The notes beneath the pieces are model-generated. The model ran no database searches. It had not been told where the DNA came from and saw only the letters and a list, made by a program, of their open reading frames with translations. 64,000 bases of DNA from Roseimicrobium gellanilyticum (GTDB taxonomy: Bacteria > Verrucomicrobiota > Verrucomicrobiia > Verrucomicrobiales > Verrucomicrobiaceae), in assembly GCF_003315205.1 (NCBI RefSeq), contig NZ_QNRR01000015.1, positions 93,295 through 157,294 on the forward strand, read 5' to 3'. Below, piece after piece: positions 44,973 to 53,101 of this stretch (positions within the stretch are counted from its first letter, which is position 1; each line of letters starts with the position of its first letter). Both the position numbers and the translations under genes were made by a program.

Positions 44973-45437
44973 ATGCTGGAGGACACTGGTATATATGGTA
45001 ACATGGCTATGACCTACGAGGAAAGTGATGCACGGCGCATCAGAACAGCTTCAGCGATTATGAAGGTCTCGCTGGAGGAAGCGGAACGTCGCTTGGATGA
45101 GGTGCACGGCCCGGGTTGGAGACTGACATACCGCCGTCAACACGGACTTCTGCCGAGCGAGTCCGAACTCGCCGCTCGGCGGGCCGCGGCGTCTGACGTT
45201 TCTCCTAAGTGGCAGGAAGACTACAGCCGCCTACACATCGACGAACTCATAAAGCGATGGTTGTATGATTTCGATATCGGAGGAGAAGAGCCCGAGGAGC
45301 CACCCCCCTATGTTCCCAATGATCCACCTGACGCCGTGGACAAGGATCTGGCCATGGTGGAAGAGCAGGAGTCAAAACGACAAGCTGAAACTGCGAAACC
45401 AACGCCATCGGAGATTGGTGATAGCAGTGACGACTGA
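44973..45437 (+). CDS. Candidate immunity or accessory gene after toxin tip 1
   Basis: The ATG at 44973 gives 154 residues; the ATG at 45003 (MAMTYEESDARR) is an alternative. It is soluble, charged and helical at first (RRIRTASAIMKVSLEEAERRLDEVHG), with WLYDFDIGGEEPEEPPPYVP later and a disordered acidic tail. It starts 79 bp after the zeta-like tip, where an immunity gene is expected. It does not resemble an epsilon-type antitoxin, so the role is inferred from position only. The GC content is lower than in the structural genes. Confidence 0.45.
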   Translation: MLEDTGIYGNMAMTYEESDARRIRTASAIMKVSLEEAERRLDEVHGPGWRLTYRRQHGLLPSESELAARRAAASDVSPKWQEDYSRLHIDELIKRWLYDFDIGGEEPEEPPPYVPNDPPDAVDKDLAMVEEQESKRQAETAKPTPSEIGDSSDD

Positions 45438-45462
45438 TGTTTCATGCAAGAGCAAGGTCCAA

Positions 45463-45535
45463 CGTCAGGCTCGTGTAGGTGGAGCGTAAGCTGAGCGGGT
45501 ATTCGAAGGCCCTTCGGGCTATCCAGAGCACTGTG
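45463..45535 (+). repeat. Dispersed repeat B at left border of cassette 2
   Basis: This copy reads CAACGTCAGG, then GGTGGAGCG and TCGAAGGCCCTTCGGGC. It ends about 20 bp before the cassette repeat begins. The same arrangement precedes cassette 3 (48031-48097). Other copies lie in the TM-ENTS array. Confidence 0.7.
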
Positions 45536-45555
45536 TTGTGCTCCACGTGCAGGGC

Positions 45556-46083
45556 TGACGCTGCATATGGCGGAGGCGATGGCGCCTGAGCCAGAGGATG
45601 CGGAGGGGGTGGCGAGAACGACCATCCGGCTTTACCAGGGTGCGACTCCCCTCACCCTCATTGAGGAGAAACTGGAAGGTGATGCCAGTGTGATGATGCG
45701 GGACCCGCGCAAGCGGACATGGCTGCTAGAGACGCTGCGCGATGTGGAGCGCAGGACGGGCATGAAGCTCTTCCGCACGGCTGAGGATGCGCAGATCACG
45801 GATGGGGATATCAAGGAGGCGTGGTCGCACCTGGGGCAATACTACTTTGTAGGCAGGGCGAAGCATGGTGATGCAGCGACGCTGGCACGCTGGAAAGAGA
45901 AGGGGTTCCGGGAGATGTTTGCGGACATCATGGGCTCGAAGGCTGGGCCGACGATGCAGGCGTATGAGACGTTCTTCCGCAGTGTGTGGCGGCGCGGTGC
46001 GGAGTTGGAGGAGATGCGGCGTGCGGGGACGCTGGATGGGGACTTGGAGGGAGCGCTGAGGAGGTCTCTGGGGATGGGTGATG
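45556..46083 (+). repeat. Toxin-cassette repeat, copy 2
   Basis: This is a second near-identical copy of the linker DNA, starting at ACGCTGCATATGGCGGAG as in copy 1. It has an internal in-frame gap of about 42 bp near its 5' end. Divergence from the other copies begins sharply after GGGGATGGGTGATG. Confidence 0.85.
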
Positions 46084-47465
46084 AGTTGAGCAGTGCACCT
46101 TCCCCCAGCTCAAATTCGATGGCCGGTGAAGGAAACGTCGATGCAGAGGGCAGAACACTCGGAGAAAATAACGGTGAGACGTCCTTTGCCGAGCTACCGA
46201 AGCAACGGCAGGATAAGCCGGGGTCGTGGGAGGAGGTGAAGCGAGGGCACACGTGGAACTCGGCGAAGAAGTTCCTACCCAAGCTCAAGGATAACAGAAA
46301 GTCATTTGCACTGAAACGAGGTACCTGGGAGGTCTTGGTACAAAGGTTGGCAAAGTGGCTCGGACAAATGCAGAAAGTCTCCGATCCATGGGGTGCCAAG
46401 GTCCTCCTGGCAAATCCACAGTCGAAAGGAAGGTTTGCAGATCCGATGGAAAATCGAGCGGCGCACCTGATTGGGGAGAATGATGCTGCCAAGACTGAAA
46501 ACAGAACGCTTGATCCCGAGAAGTTGGACTGGATTGGATCCGTGATGCAGACCATTGCGGACGCGCAAGTGCGTGTGACCAATGGCAAGGAGACCTTTTA
46601 CTTCCGCAGCTACGCAGAAGGTGTCCACATGGTCATTGTGGAAGATGGGGCGGTGAAGGACCAGTATGGGGTGGTAACGCAATACGCCCCCGAACTCAGC
46701 AAAACTGAATTCGAGGGCGCATTGGTCGAACATGTTCGACGTAACCCCGGCCTTGCCCCTCAAGGGGGTCCCGGTGCTGCCGGGATTCCGACGCAGCCCC
46801 AGTCTCAAACGGCACAGACACCTCAACCAGGAGCGCAACAAGATACTACTACAAGTGAAGCGGGAAGTCAATCGATGTCATTGCTCCCAGATGTGCCCAA
46901 TCCATCTATGGAGCAGCATCTCAACGCGACCTCTACCGGCCTCACTTCGTCAGAAGAACTGCACAATCGGATAGGAAAGCTGAGGTCGGTCAGAAGAGAC
47001 CGAATTTTGGGAGAGATGGATGCCGCCCCCTTTCGAGGCACTGGCAACTACGGGGGAATTCTTCTGACGGAAGGCATGTTGAAGGCAATCGAAACGAGAA
47101 TTGCAGAGCTCACGCCCCACGGAGAAGCGAAGTGGACCCTGGTGCGAAATTCAGACACCTATCTAAAGGACTTCACAGCTCGAGCGGGTTTCAACCCGAC
47201 AACCTGCCAGATGCACCTGCGTTCTGACGCGACCTACTTTGACTACTTTCATGAGTTGTGCCATGCTACGATGCGAGCCCAATTGGGCTCCGTGGAGGAG
47301 TACTACAAAATACGGGAATATGACCGTGAAATGTATGTGTTCGATCAGATTGCAAAAAACGAGCATCGCTTTACCGAGGAGGAAATTGATCGCGCCATTG
47401 AAGATGCTCTACACTACTACAACAAATGCGGTCCAAGAACCCATCAATATAAAATAGGGAAATGA
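45567..47465 (+). CDS. Orphan toxin cassette 2: PBECR-like nuclease plus Tox-MPTase4-like peptidase
   Basis: The 632-residue frame starts inside the cassette repeat (MAEAMAPEPEDAE) and lacks the virion-protein part, as orphan tips do. About 14 residues (VAGQILGMSRTAFKE region) are deleted relative to the other copies. After the linker (to about residue 172) a central region ends IADAQVRVTNGKETFYFRSYAEGVHMVIVED, then GVVTQYAPE, resembling the phage Barnase/EndoU/ColicinE5-D/RelE-type (PBECR) nucleases. A Pro/Gln-rich spacer follows. The C-terminal part has HELCH (residues 562-566) and REMYVFDQIAKNE with a final helix, as in zincin Tox-MPTase4. It may be silent until recombined, or expressed by itself. 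The stop overlaps the next ATG. Confidence 0.7.
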   Translation: MAEAMAPEPEDAEGVARTTIRLYQGATPLTLIEEKLEGDASVMMRDPRKRTWLLETLRDVERRTGMKLFRTAEDAQITDGDIKEAWSHLGQYYFVGRAKHGDAATLARWKEKGFREMFADIMGSKAGPTMQAYETFFRSVWRRGAELEEMRRAGTLDGDLEGALRRSLGMGDELSSAPSPSSNSMAGEGNVDAEGRTLGENNGETSFAELPKQRQDKPGSWEEVKRGHTWNSAKKFLPKLKDNRKSFALKRGTWEVLVQRLAKWLGQMQKVSDPWGAKVLLANPQSKGRFADPMENRAAHLIGENDAAKTENRTLDPEKLDWIGSVMQTIADAQVRVTNGKETFYFRSYAEGVHMVIVEDGAVKDQYGVVTQYAPELSKTEFEGALVEHVRRNPGLAPQGGPGAAGIPTQPQSQTAQTPQPGAQQDTTTSEAGSQSMSLLPDVPNPSMEQHLNATSTGLTSSEELHNRIGKLRSVRRDRILGEMDAAPFRGTGNYGGILLTEGMLKAIETRIAELTPHGEAKWTLVRNSDTYLKDFTARAGFNPTTCQMHLRSDATYFDYFHELCHATMRAQLGSVEEYYKIREYDREMYVFDQIAKNEHRFTEEEIDRAIEDALHYYNKCGPRTHQYKIGK

Positions 47466-47668
47466 TCGATCCTATCAAAGCACTTCAGCTTGCGCTGACG
47501 AAATCAGAGATTGATGCCTCTGACGCAACCGAAATTGTCATCTACAAGGACAAAGTAAAAAATCTTTGGGAATGCTCCATTTCGACGAAGGAGTCCAAGC
47601 AGATGGAACCCGGGCACATCCGCGTGCAAGTGGATGAACATGGTGCGCGAATTGTTGAGATGCGCTAG
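47462..47668 (+). CDS. Small immunity-like protein A of cassette 2
   Basis: This 68-residue soluble protein starts MIDPIKALQLALTKSEIDASDA and contains NLWECSISTKESKQMEPGHIRVQVDEHG. The ATG overlaps the TGA of the toxin frame (ATGA), a coupling typical for toxin-immunity pairs. It is about 45 percent identical by eye to the next gene. No named immunity family is recognised. It probably binds and neutralises the MPTase4-like or PBECR-like tip. Confidence 0.65.
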   Translation: MIDPIKALQLALTKSEIDASDATEIVIYKDKVKNLWECSISTKESKQMEPGHIRVQVDEHGARIVEMR

Positions 47669-47792
47669 TTACACCTTCAAAGGAACTCTGCGAGAGTTCT
47701 ACTGCCCACAGCTCATCGGTGCAATCACAACGGACAAGTTGAATGTGGTTCCACTTTTTTTGGACACGGACAATACAATATCGAATCAGACA

Positions 47793-47993
47793 ATGGACAA
47801 TCCCATTCACATACTCGAGCTCGCACTAACGGAATCAGGCGTGAAAGCTGCTGACGCGATTCACATCTCCCTCTTGAAAAACGAGGACAAAAACTTTTGG
47901 GACTGCGCGATCACCACCGAAGAAACACAAAAGATGGAACCTGGGTTCATCCGTGTGCAGGTGGATGGAGACGGGCACGTGCTGTTGAAATGA
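47793..47993 (+). CDS. Small immunity-like protein B of cassette 2
   Basis: The ATG at 47793 gives 66 residues: MDNPIHILELALTESGVKAADA, then NFWDCAITTEETQKMEPGFIRVQVDGDG. It aligns end to end with protein A, without gaps in the core, which shows a tandem duplication followed by divergence. The 124-bp gap between the two is AT-richer. Duplicated immunity genes of this kind can protect against related tips carried by competitors. Confidence 0.65.
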   Translation: MDNPIHILELALTESGVKAADAIHISLLKNEDKNFWDCAITTEETQKMEPGFIRVQVDGDGHVLLK

Positions 47994-48125
47994 CCTAACC
48001 GGCAATGTTCAGCGCCTCTTTAGTCGCGTCGAACGTCAGCCCGTGCAGGTGGAGCGTGAGCTGAATGGGTATTCGAAGGCCCTGCGGGCTACCCAAGGAA
48101 TGATGCTCTGATACACCTGCTGGCC

Positions 48126-48699
48126 TGACGCTGCACATGGCGCAGGCGATGGCGCCGGAGGCGCCTGACGCGGAGGTGGCGGGACAGATATTGGGCATAT
48201 CCAGAACGGCATTCAAGGAGGGGGTGGCGAGAACGACCATCCGGCTTTACCAGGGTGCCACGCCCCTCACCCTCATCGAGGAGAAGCTGGAGGGTGATGC
48301 CAGTGTGATGATGCGGGATCCGCGCAAGCGGACGTGGCTGCTGGACACATTGCGTGATGTGGAGCGCAGGACGGGCATGAAGCTCTTCCGCACGGCTGAG
48401 GATGCGCAGATCACGGATGGGGATATCAAGGAGGCGTGGTCGCACCTGGGGCAATACTACTTTGTAGGCAGGGCGAAGCATGGTGATGCGGCGACGCTGG
48501 CACGCTGGAAAGAGAAGGGGTTCCGGGAGATGTTTGCGGACATCATGGGCTCGAAGGCTGGGCCGACGATGCAGGCGTATGAGACGTTCTTCCGCAGTGT
48601 GTGGCGGCGTGGTGCGGAGTTGGAGGAGATGCGGCGTGCGGGGACGCTGGATGCTGATTTGGAGGGGGCGTTGAGGAGGTCGCTGGGGATGGGTGATGG
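48126..48699 (+). repeat. Toxin-cassette repeat, copy 3
   Basis: This is the third copy of the linker DNA, with the full AGQILGISRTAFKEGVARTT part present. Repeat B lies just upstream (48031-48097). Divergence from the other copies begins after GGGGATGGGTGATGGGGAGA. Confidence 0.85.
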
Positions 48700-49234
48700 G
48701 GAGATGACCGCTCTCAATTCATCCGACATGCGCCCAGATGCCCACGAAGCAATCGCTCTCAAGCCTGGAGAAAAGTTGTGGGAGGAAGATGGCGTCTCCT
48801 TTGCGGTAGCGCCTGTGCCTTTTGCAGACAACGTGGACGCGGCGGTCAAAGGACGGCTTCCGGCCAATGCGATTTTGGATATGGGACGCCCAGGTGAGGT
48901 ACTGCGGAAGGCTGGGGTGCCGGACCTGCCGATGTGGATCCGCTTGAGCAAGGTTCGCAAAAAGCGCGGCAAACACTCGGAACTCACAGAGGAAGTGATG
49001 AAGAAGTTCCCCGAGGCGATGGACTATCCGATGCTTGTCTATGTGAGTCCTTGGGACCGCAAGGCGCACTCCATCGTGACAAGCCTTGCGACATCACAAG
49101 GTCCACTGACGGCGTATTTCACGGTGCACGGGCGTGAGGGACAGCAGGTGCTGGAGGCCAAGACGTTATTTGGAAAGGAACCAGGCGAACTGCTGGCGGA
49201 GATCCGTGAAGCCGAAAGGCTAGGTCGTGTCTGA
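48137..49234 (+). CDS. Orphan toxin cassette 3 with MuF-C-like domain, 3' end cut by IS
   Basis: This 365-residue frame starts in the cassette repeat (MAQAMAPEAPDAEVAG). After the linker (to about residue 187) the C-terminal part contains VKGRLPANAILDMGRPGEVLRKAG, LSKVRKKRGKHSELTEEV, MKKFPEAMDYPMLVYVSPWD, SIVTSLATSQGPLTAYFTVHG and EAKTLFGK. This order, with a KH(S/G)-type basic site and PxMDYPMLVYxS, resembles the C-terminal toxin domain attached to phage MuF proteins. The frame runs into the IS5-like element and stops 12 bases inside it; the original end is lost. No immunity gene is seen after it, perhaps removed by the same event. Confidence 0.65.
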   Translation: MAQAMAPEAPDAEVAGQILGISRTAFKEGVARTTIRLYQGATPLTLIEEKLEGDASVMMRDPRKRTWLLDTLRDVERRTGMKLFRTAEDAQITDGDIKEAWSHLGQYYFVGRAKHGDAATLARWKEKGFREMFADIMGSKAGPTMQAYETFFRSVWRRGAELEEMRRAGTLDADLEGALRRSLGMGDGEMTALNSSDMRPDAHEAIALKPGEKLWEEDGVSFAVAPVPFADNVDAAVKGRLPANAILDMGRPGEVLRKAGVPDLPMWIRLSKVRKKRGKHSELTEEVMKKFPEAMDYPMLVYVSPWDRKAHSIVTSLATSQGPLTAYFTVHGREGQQVLEAKTLFGKEPGELLAEIREAERLGRV

Positions 49235-50076
49235 AAACCTGTATTCAAGACCTTAGCCAGTCAATGACTGCGGCGAAGTGAATAAGAGAGAGGAAGTTCT
49301 GGGCGAGTTTGTCGCGTCTGGTGGCTGTACAGCCCCAGCGTTTCAAGCGGCAGAAGAAGTTCTCCACCCGGTATCGAGTGCGGTACAGCTTCTTGGGGAT
49401 GCGCAGTTGATGTTTGCGGTTCTTCTTGGTGGGAAAGCACGGTTGATGACCAAGGGCTCGCAGCGTGTCGCGAAGTTTGTCATCATCAAACCCCTTGTCC
49501 CCACGATGTGCAGATTACATCCCTCTCTGATCAGATTGACCACATGACGCCCTTCGTAAGCCTGTCCTTCAATGAGTGCTGTGTTGACCAATCGACCTCG
49601 GACATCGGTAAGGGCCATGAGCTTGGTGTTGCGTCCTCCGCGCGTCTTTCCCATGGCTTGGGCGGCAGCCCCACCGGCAGGGTTGGCGGCGCATTGATGC
49701 ACCAGGATGTGTGTTCCATCCACCAAGCGCACCCGACCACGAACTCGGCGCGCAAAGACCTCCATGATTTTGGACCAAAGACCTTCCTTGGCCCAACGGC
49801 TGTGCCAGCCGTGGATGGTGGAGTACGGCCCGAAACGCTCTGGCAGGTCACGCCAAGGCCCTGCATTGCGCAGGCGGTAGAACAGCGCGTCCAATAACAG
49901 ACCCAAGTCGGTGCGAGGCCGTCCGCCTTGATTCACCTGGGCACCACCATTTTTGTGAGCCGCTTCTTCAGCGGCTCCCACCAGAGAAATCGAACTTTCA
50001 TGACAGTTTCACGCTGTCATGAAATAGCCTCGCAGTACAACTATTTAAGACCTGTTCGAGGTTTTCAGACACGACC
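49223..50076 (-). mobile_element. IS5-family insertion sequence (IS427-type), 854 bp
   Basis: Terminal inverted repeats GGTCGTGTCTGAAAACCT (left) and AGGTTTTCAGACACGACC (right) bound the element. Both ends are flanked by TA within CTAG, as expected for a TA or CTAG target duplication. The insertion site is at the 3' end of toxin cassette 3, and the right-hand CTAG provides the stop codon of the neighbouring methyltransferase gene. Confidence 0.85.
49245..49981 (-). pseudogene. IS5-family DDE transposase, split frame
   Basis: Frame 1 (49981 down to about 49502) shows GRPRTDLGLLLDALFYRLRNAGPWRDLPERFG and the first catalytic Asp in VRLVDGTHI. Past the GGGG run at 49499-49502 (minus strand) the true continuation is in another frame: GDKGFDDDKLRDTL with the second Asp, then RYRVENFFCRLKRWG with the catalytic Glu, ending WLRS at 49245. 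The split is either a programmed -1 frameshift, which is usual in this IS subgroup, or inactivation. The plain frame-1 reading ends at 49343 in nonsense. Confidence 0.75.
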
Positions 50077-50984
50077 TAGGCTTTCAAAAGAAGCCCCTGC
50101 CCAGTCGGGAGCGTGAGTATTTCAGCCTTCACACTTTTCGCAAACTGATCCAAAGCTGTTTTTTGCACATGAGCCTCCCTCCAACCATAGTCATCCAGCA
50201 ATACAACACCTCCTACCACGAGCTTTGGCCAAAAGAACTCTATGGCTGCGACCTCAGCGGTAGAGTTATTCAGATCTATAGAGAGGTATGACACATCTCC
50301 TATATTCTCAAAAGAGAGGCTCTCGGGAATCATTCCGCGGACAAGCTTTGCCCCGGTAAAGGCAGCAAAGTTGCCTTTTACCATGTCATAGCACTCTTCG
50401 TAGATTGTGTTACCCGTGCTATGCTCAAGCTGCTCCTCCGGAATTCCACAGTAAGTATCAAACAAAAAGAACTGTTTCCCTGACCGGTTGAAGTCGACAT
50501 ACTGGCAGATTGCCAAGGAAAGCACCCCGGTGTTGACGCCACACTCCACAAAATCACCTTTGAGGCGAAGAGCATGAGTGGCAGCCCAAACCGCTACATG
50601 CACTCTCCATTCAATATGAATGTCACGATTGAGTTCGCCCCCGATCTTCTGACCTGACTTTATACCTCTCTGGTAAGCCTGCTGAAATCTTGGTTCTTTC
50701 AAAAACTCAAGATTCTTTGCCCACACACACAAGGCGTCAGCATTGTAGTCGAGCTCTTTGGGCACATTAAGAGCCCAGTACTCTTGGAGTTGCCGTTTTT
50801 GTTCGGCAATCTTTAGCTTTTGAACGTCCCGCACCTGCTTGAGAACGGCAATTTCCTTCTTAAGCTGAGCAATACGTTCCTTTTCGAGGTTGGGTTTTTT
50901 TCCAAAAATGGCCATTGTCGCATGTAGCACAAACACCAACAAAGTCACAAAGATTACTACTGCGCCAGTTCCCACACTTCCCAC
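50076..50984 (-). CDS. TylF/MycF-like O-methyltransferase with N-terminal anchor
   Basis: The 302-residue protein has a hydrophobic N-terminus (VVIFVTLLVFVLHATMAIF), a coiled coil (LEKERIAQLKKEIAVLKQVRDVQKLKIAEQ) and a C-terminal class I methyltransferase domain. The SAM-binding motif is GDFVECGVNTGVLS, followed by LFDTYCGIPE, LSIDLN and VLLDDYG, as in the macrocin O-methyltransferase (TylF) family, which methylates sugar hydroxyls. The GTG start overlaps the end of the upstream gene by 28 bp; the ATG at 50915 would remove the anchor. The stop TAG lies in the IS target site. Likely acts on a surface glycan, which is an inference. Confidence 0.75.
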   Translation of the reverse strand: MGSVGTGAVVIFVTLLVFVLHATMAIFGKKPNLEKERIAQLKKEIAVLKQVRDVQKLKIAEQKRQLQEYWALNVPKELDYNADALCVWAKNLEFLKEPRFQQAYQRGIKSGQKIGGELNRDIHIEWRVHVAVWAATHALRLKGDFVECGVNTGVLSLAICQYVDFNRSGKQFFLFDTYCGIPEEQLEHSTGNTIYEECYDMVKGNFAAFTGAKLVRGMIPESLSFENIGDVSYLSIDLNNSTAEVAAIEFFWPKLVVGGVVLLDDYGWREAHVQKTALDQFAKSVKAEILTLPTGQGLLLKA

Positions 50985-53101
50985 CCGGAATTCTCACCGA
51001 GAGAGCGATACTTGCCTGTGAGCATGCGCCTGAAGCGGTCGCAAACTTTTTGCCAATATCTCTCGGCCTTGTGCGCATCGGCGACCAAGCGATCGTTGGC
51101 CGAGTCAAAGACGATCCATCTCGGCTGCCTCTTCAGAACGTTCTTAACGATAGGGGCAAAGTCCTCCTCATTCCATTGGTTAAATGGGTTAACCACCCAG
51201 ACACGGGGAGAGCCTGCCATCAGACGAGTAGTGTAGGGAAGCTTTGTGACCACGTGCACTCCCTCCTTCTCATGAACCTGTAGGAATGCTGTGCGTTCAC
51301 GGAGTAGGGTGGCAGCGGTTGACGACACTGCCACGCCGGAGACGAAATGCCGAGCTGAGCCATCCGGCAATTTGCTCTCTACCGAGGACGATCGCATGAG
51401 CGGAGAAGTGGGGCTGACGACAAAGTAGGCAGTATGGGCCACGACTGCGAGAGGCCCCAAAATGCCTATGAAAACACAGGCAGTCACGGTTCGCAGAGTG
51501 AACCTACCGCTGAAGCGTGACAAAGGATTGTCAAACCGAAGTGAATCCACAGAAGCAGCGAACAGTCCCCGCGGGAGCAAGAACGGGAGGAAGTAGAGCT
51601 GCGCCCACAGATTCACAGGAAACGCCCTGTTCACGTAGTAGGCGAGCCACAATAAACTCATGACAGATATGGCGAAGACGACACGCTCACGGTGGGAGAG
51701 GCCTCGTCTAACAGCACGGGGGTACATGCTAGCACATCGATAGGCCCCAAGGATCGCCATCATCACGAATGTGGGATCATAATACAGCGGCGAACCCGAA
51801 AACCCGCTGCCTGAGATTCGCAAAAGCGTATCAAACAGGCGATCCAAATTCGCGGGCATCTCTCCGAAAGTCAGGCGATGCAAAAGAAGGTAAATAGCCC
51901 ACAATACCGCGCTCCCCAGGGTAAAGGTAGTCAGAACCCGGACAATGGCCCCCATCCTGAGCTTGGAACCTCTTTGAGTCAGCAGGAACACCATGCTCCC
52001 TGCCGCTACAAGGATCGCAATCTCAGGTGAGTGAAGGAGAAGGAATCCAGTCAATACACCGAGTGCCGAGGATGCGACGTTTATGCTAGCTCCCCGGCAC
52101 GTGAGAAACAAAAGCACTGCGAGGGGCAAGCCAATAAATCGCCATCCTGACAAGTTTGGAAGTAAGATAGCGCCATTACTTGTCGCCATATAGGGACCGA
52201 TCAGGGCCGCTCCTGTAAATACCAAGATGCTGGACCGTGACGACCAGAGATGGAACGACAACAAAGCAAGCAACAAGAACGCGACCTGGAGCACTTGTAC
52301 GAGTCGAATGTGGCCTGCAAAATCCATCCGCCCAAACAACAACTCCAGCATGCCAATGAAGCCTGGGCCGGCCAAGCCGTAGAGGGGGAGAATGTCCGAG
52401 TACGCGACCATCCCATCTCGAAGTTGCTCAGCGCCTCCTACCACTGCGTCGAAGTGCCAGTCCACGATCTTGAACAGCAAATCGGATTCCAGCGATGGCA
52501 GCGCCAAAAATCCCGGGATGATCATTGTCGCAAGATAGACGACGAGCAATACCCACAGCAGTTTAGTGAAGGGGCCGGCTCCAATCTTGCGCCGAAGAAG
52601 ATTGAGCATAATAAAGAGCACACCCGACAGGCCGACCGCACGCAAAGTCTCTGTGCCACCTGCTCCGAATGTCGAAACCTGAGCGGTGAACAGGGCGGGA
52701 AAGATTGCCGTAGCCGACAAAGCAAATAAAATCCAACCCCAGGGGAACTTTACGCCCGAATCCGACACAGACGTGGGAGCTGACTGAGTTCGCCGCACCA
52801 GCCCCCAAACGACAAGCCCTGTGGAAACGAGAGCCAGCGTCAGGAGGAAAACCTTGTAAGCCGTTGACTGGGGAATCGCGTCAAAGAAAGGGACGTGCCA
52901 TAGCGCGGCCATTTGCCTCGTGTACAGACCCGGATCGACTGCCTCCCGGGGAAACATAGAATAATAGCCGTAGAAGAACAGCAAGGCTCCTGCTGCGGCA
53001 GCCAGAACACTGGCGACGGCGTATTGGGTTTCTCGTCGAGCTATGGGTGTTTTGTTCTGCACGGTGAATTCTTCCGTAGGCGAGACTCGATCGCTTCGCA
53101 A
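50957..53101 (-). CDS. Large polytopic membrane protein, GT-C-like
   Basis: The protein has 714 residues with about 11-13 hydrophobic segments in the first 580 residues and a soluble C-terminal part of about 130 residues (ESKLPDGSARHFVSGVAVSS to WEVWELAQ). An early loop (SMFPREAVDPGLYTRQMAALWHVPFFDAIPQS) and the large C-terminal soluble domain recall GT-C glycosyltransferases that use lipid-linked sugars. No clear metal-binding DxD/E motif can be named with certainty. The start is uncertain: TTG at 53101 or GTG at about 53062. It is co-directional and overlapping with the TylF-like gene, so the two probably modify the same surface glycan. Confidence 0.6.
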   Translation of the reverse strand: MRSDRVSPTEEFTVQNKTPIARRETQYAVASVLAAAAGALLFFYGYYSMFPREAVDPGLYTRQMAALWHVPFFDAIPQSTAYKVFLLTLALVSTGLVVWGLVRRTQSAPTSVSDSGVKFPWGWILFALSATAIFPALFTAQVSTFGAGGTETLRAVGLSGVLFIMLNLLRRKIGAGPFTKLLWVLLVVYLATMIIPGFLALPSLESDLLFKIVDWHFDAVVGGAEQLRDGMVAYSDILPLYGLAGPGFIGMLELLFGRMDFAGHIRLVQVLQVAFLLLALLSFHLWSSRSSILVFTGAALIGPYMATSNGAILLPNLSGWRFIGLPLAVLLFLTCRGASINVASSALGVLTGFLLLHSPEIAILVAAGSMVFLLTQRGSKLRMGAIVRVLTTFTLGSAVLWAIYLLLHRLTFGEMPANLDRLFDTLLRISGSGFSGSPLYYDPTFVMMAILGAYRCASMYPRAVRRGLSHRERVVFAISVMSLLWLAYYVNRAFPVNLWAQLYFLPFLLPRGLFAASVDSLRFDNPLSRFSGRFTLRTVTACVFIGILGPLAVVAHTAYFVVSPTSPLMRSSSVESKLPDGSARHFVSGVAVSSTAATLLRERTAFLQVHEKEGVHVVTKLPYTTRLMAGSPRVWVVNPFNQWNEEDFAPIVKNVLKRQPRWIVFDSANDRLVADAHKAERYWQKVCDRFRRMLTGKYRSLGENSGWEVWELAQ

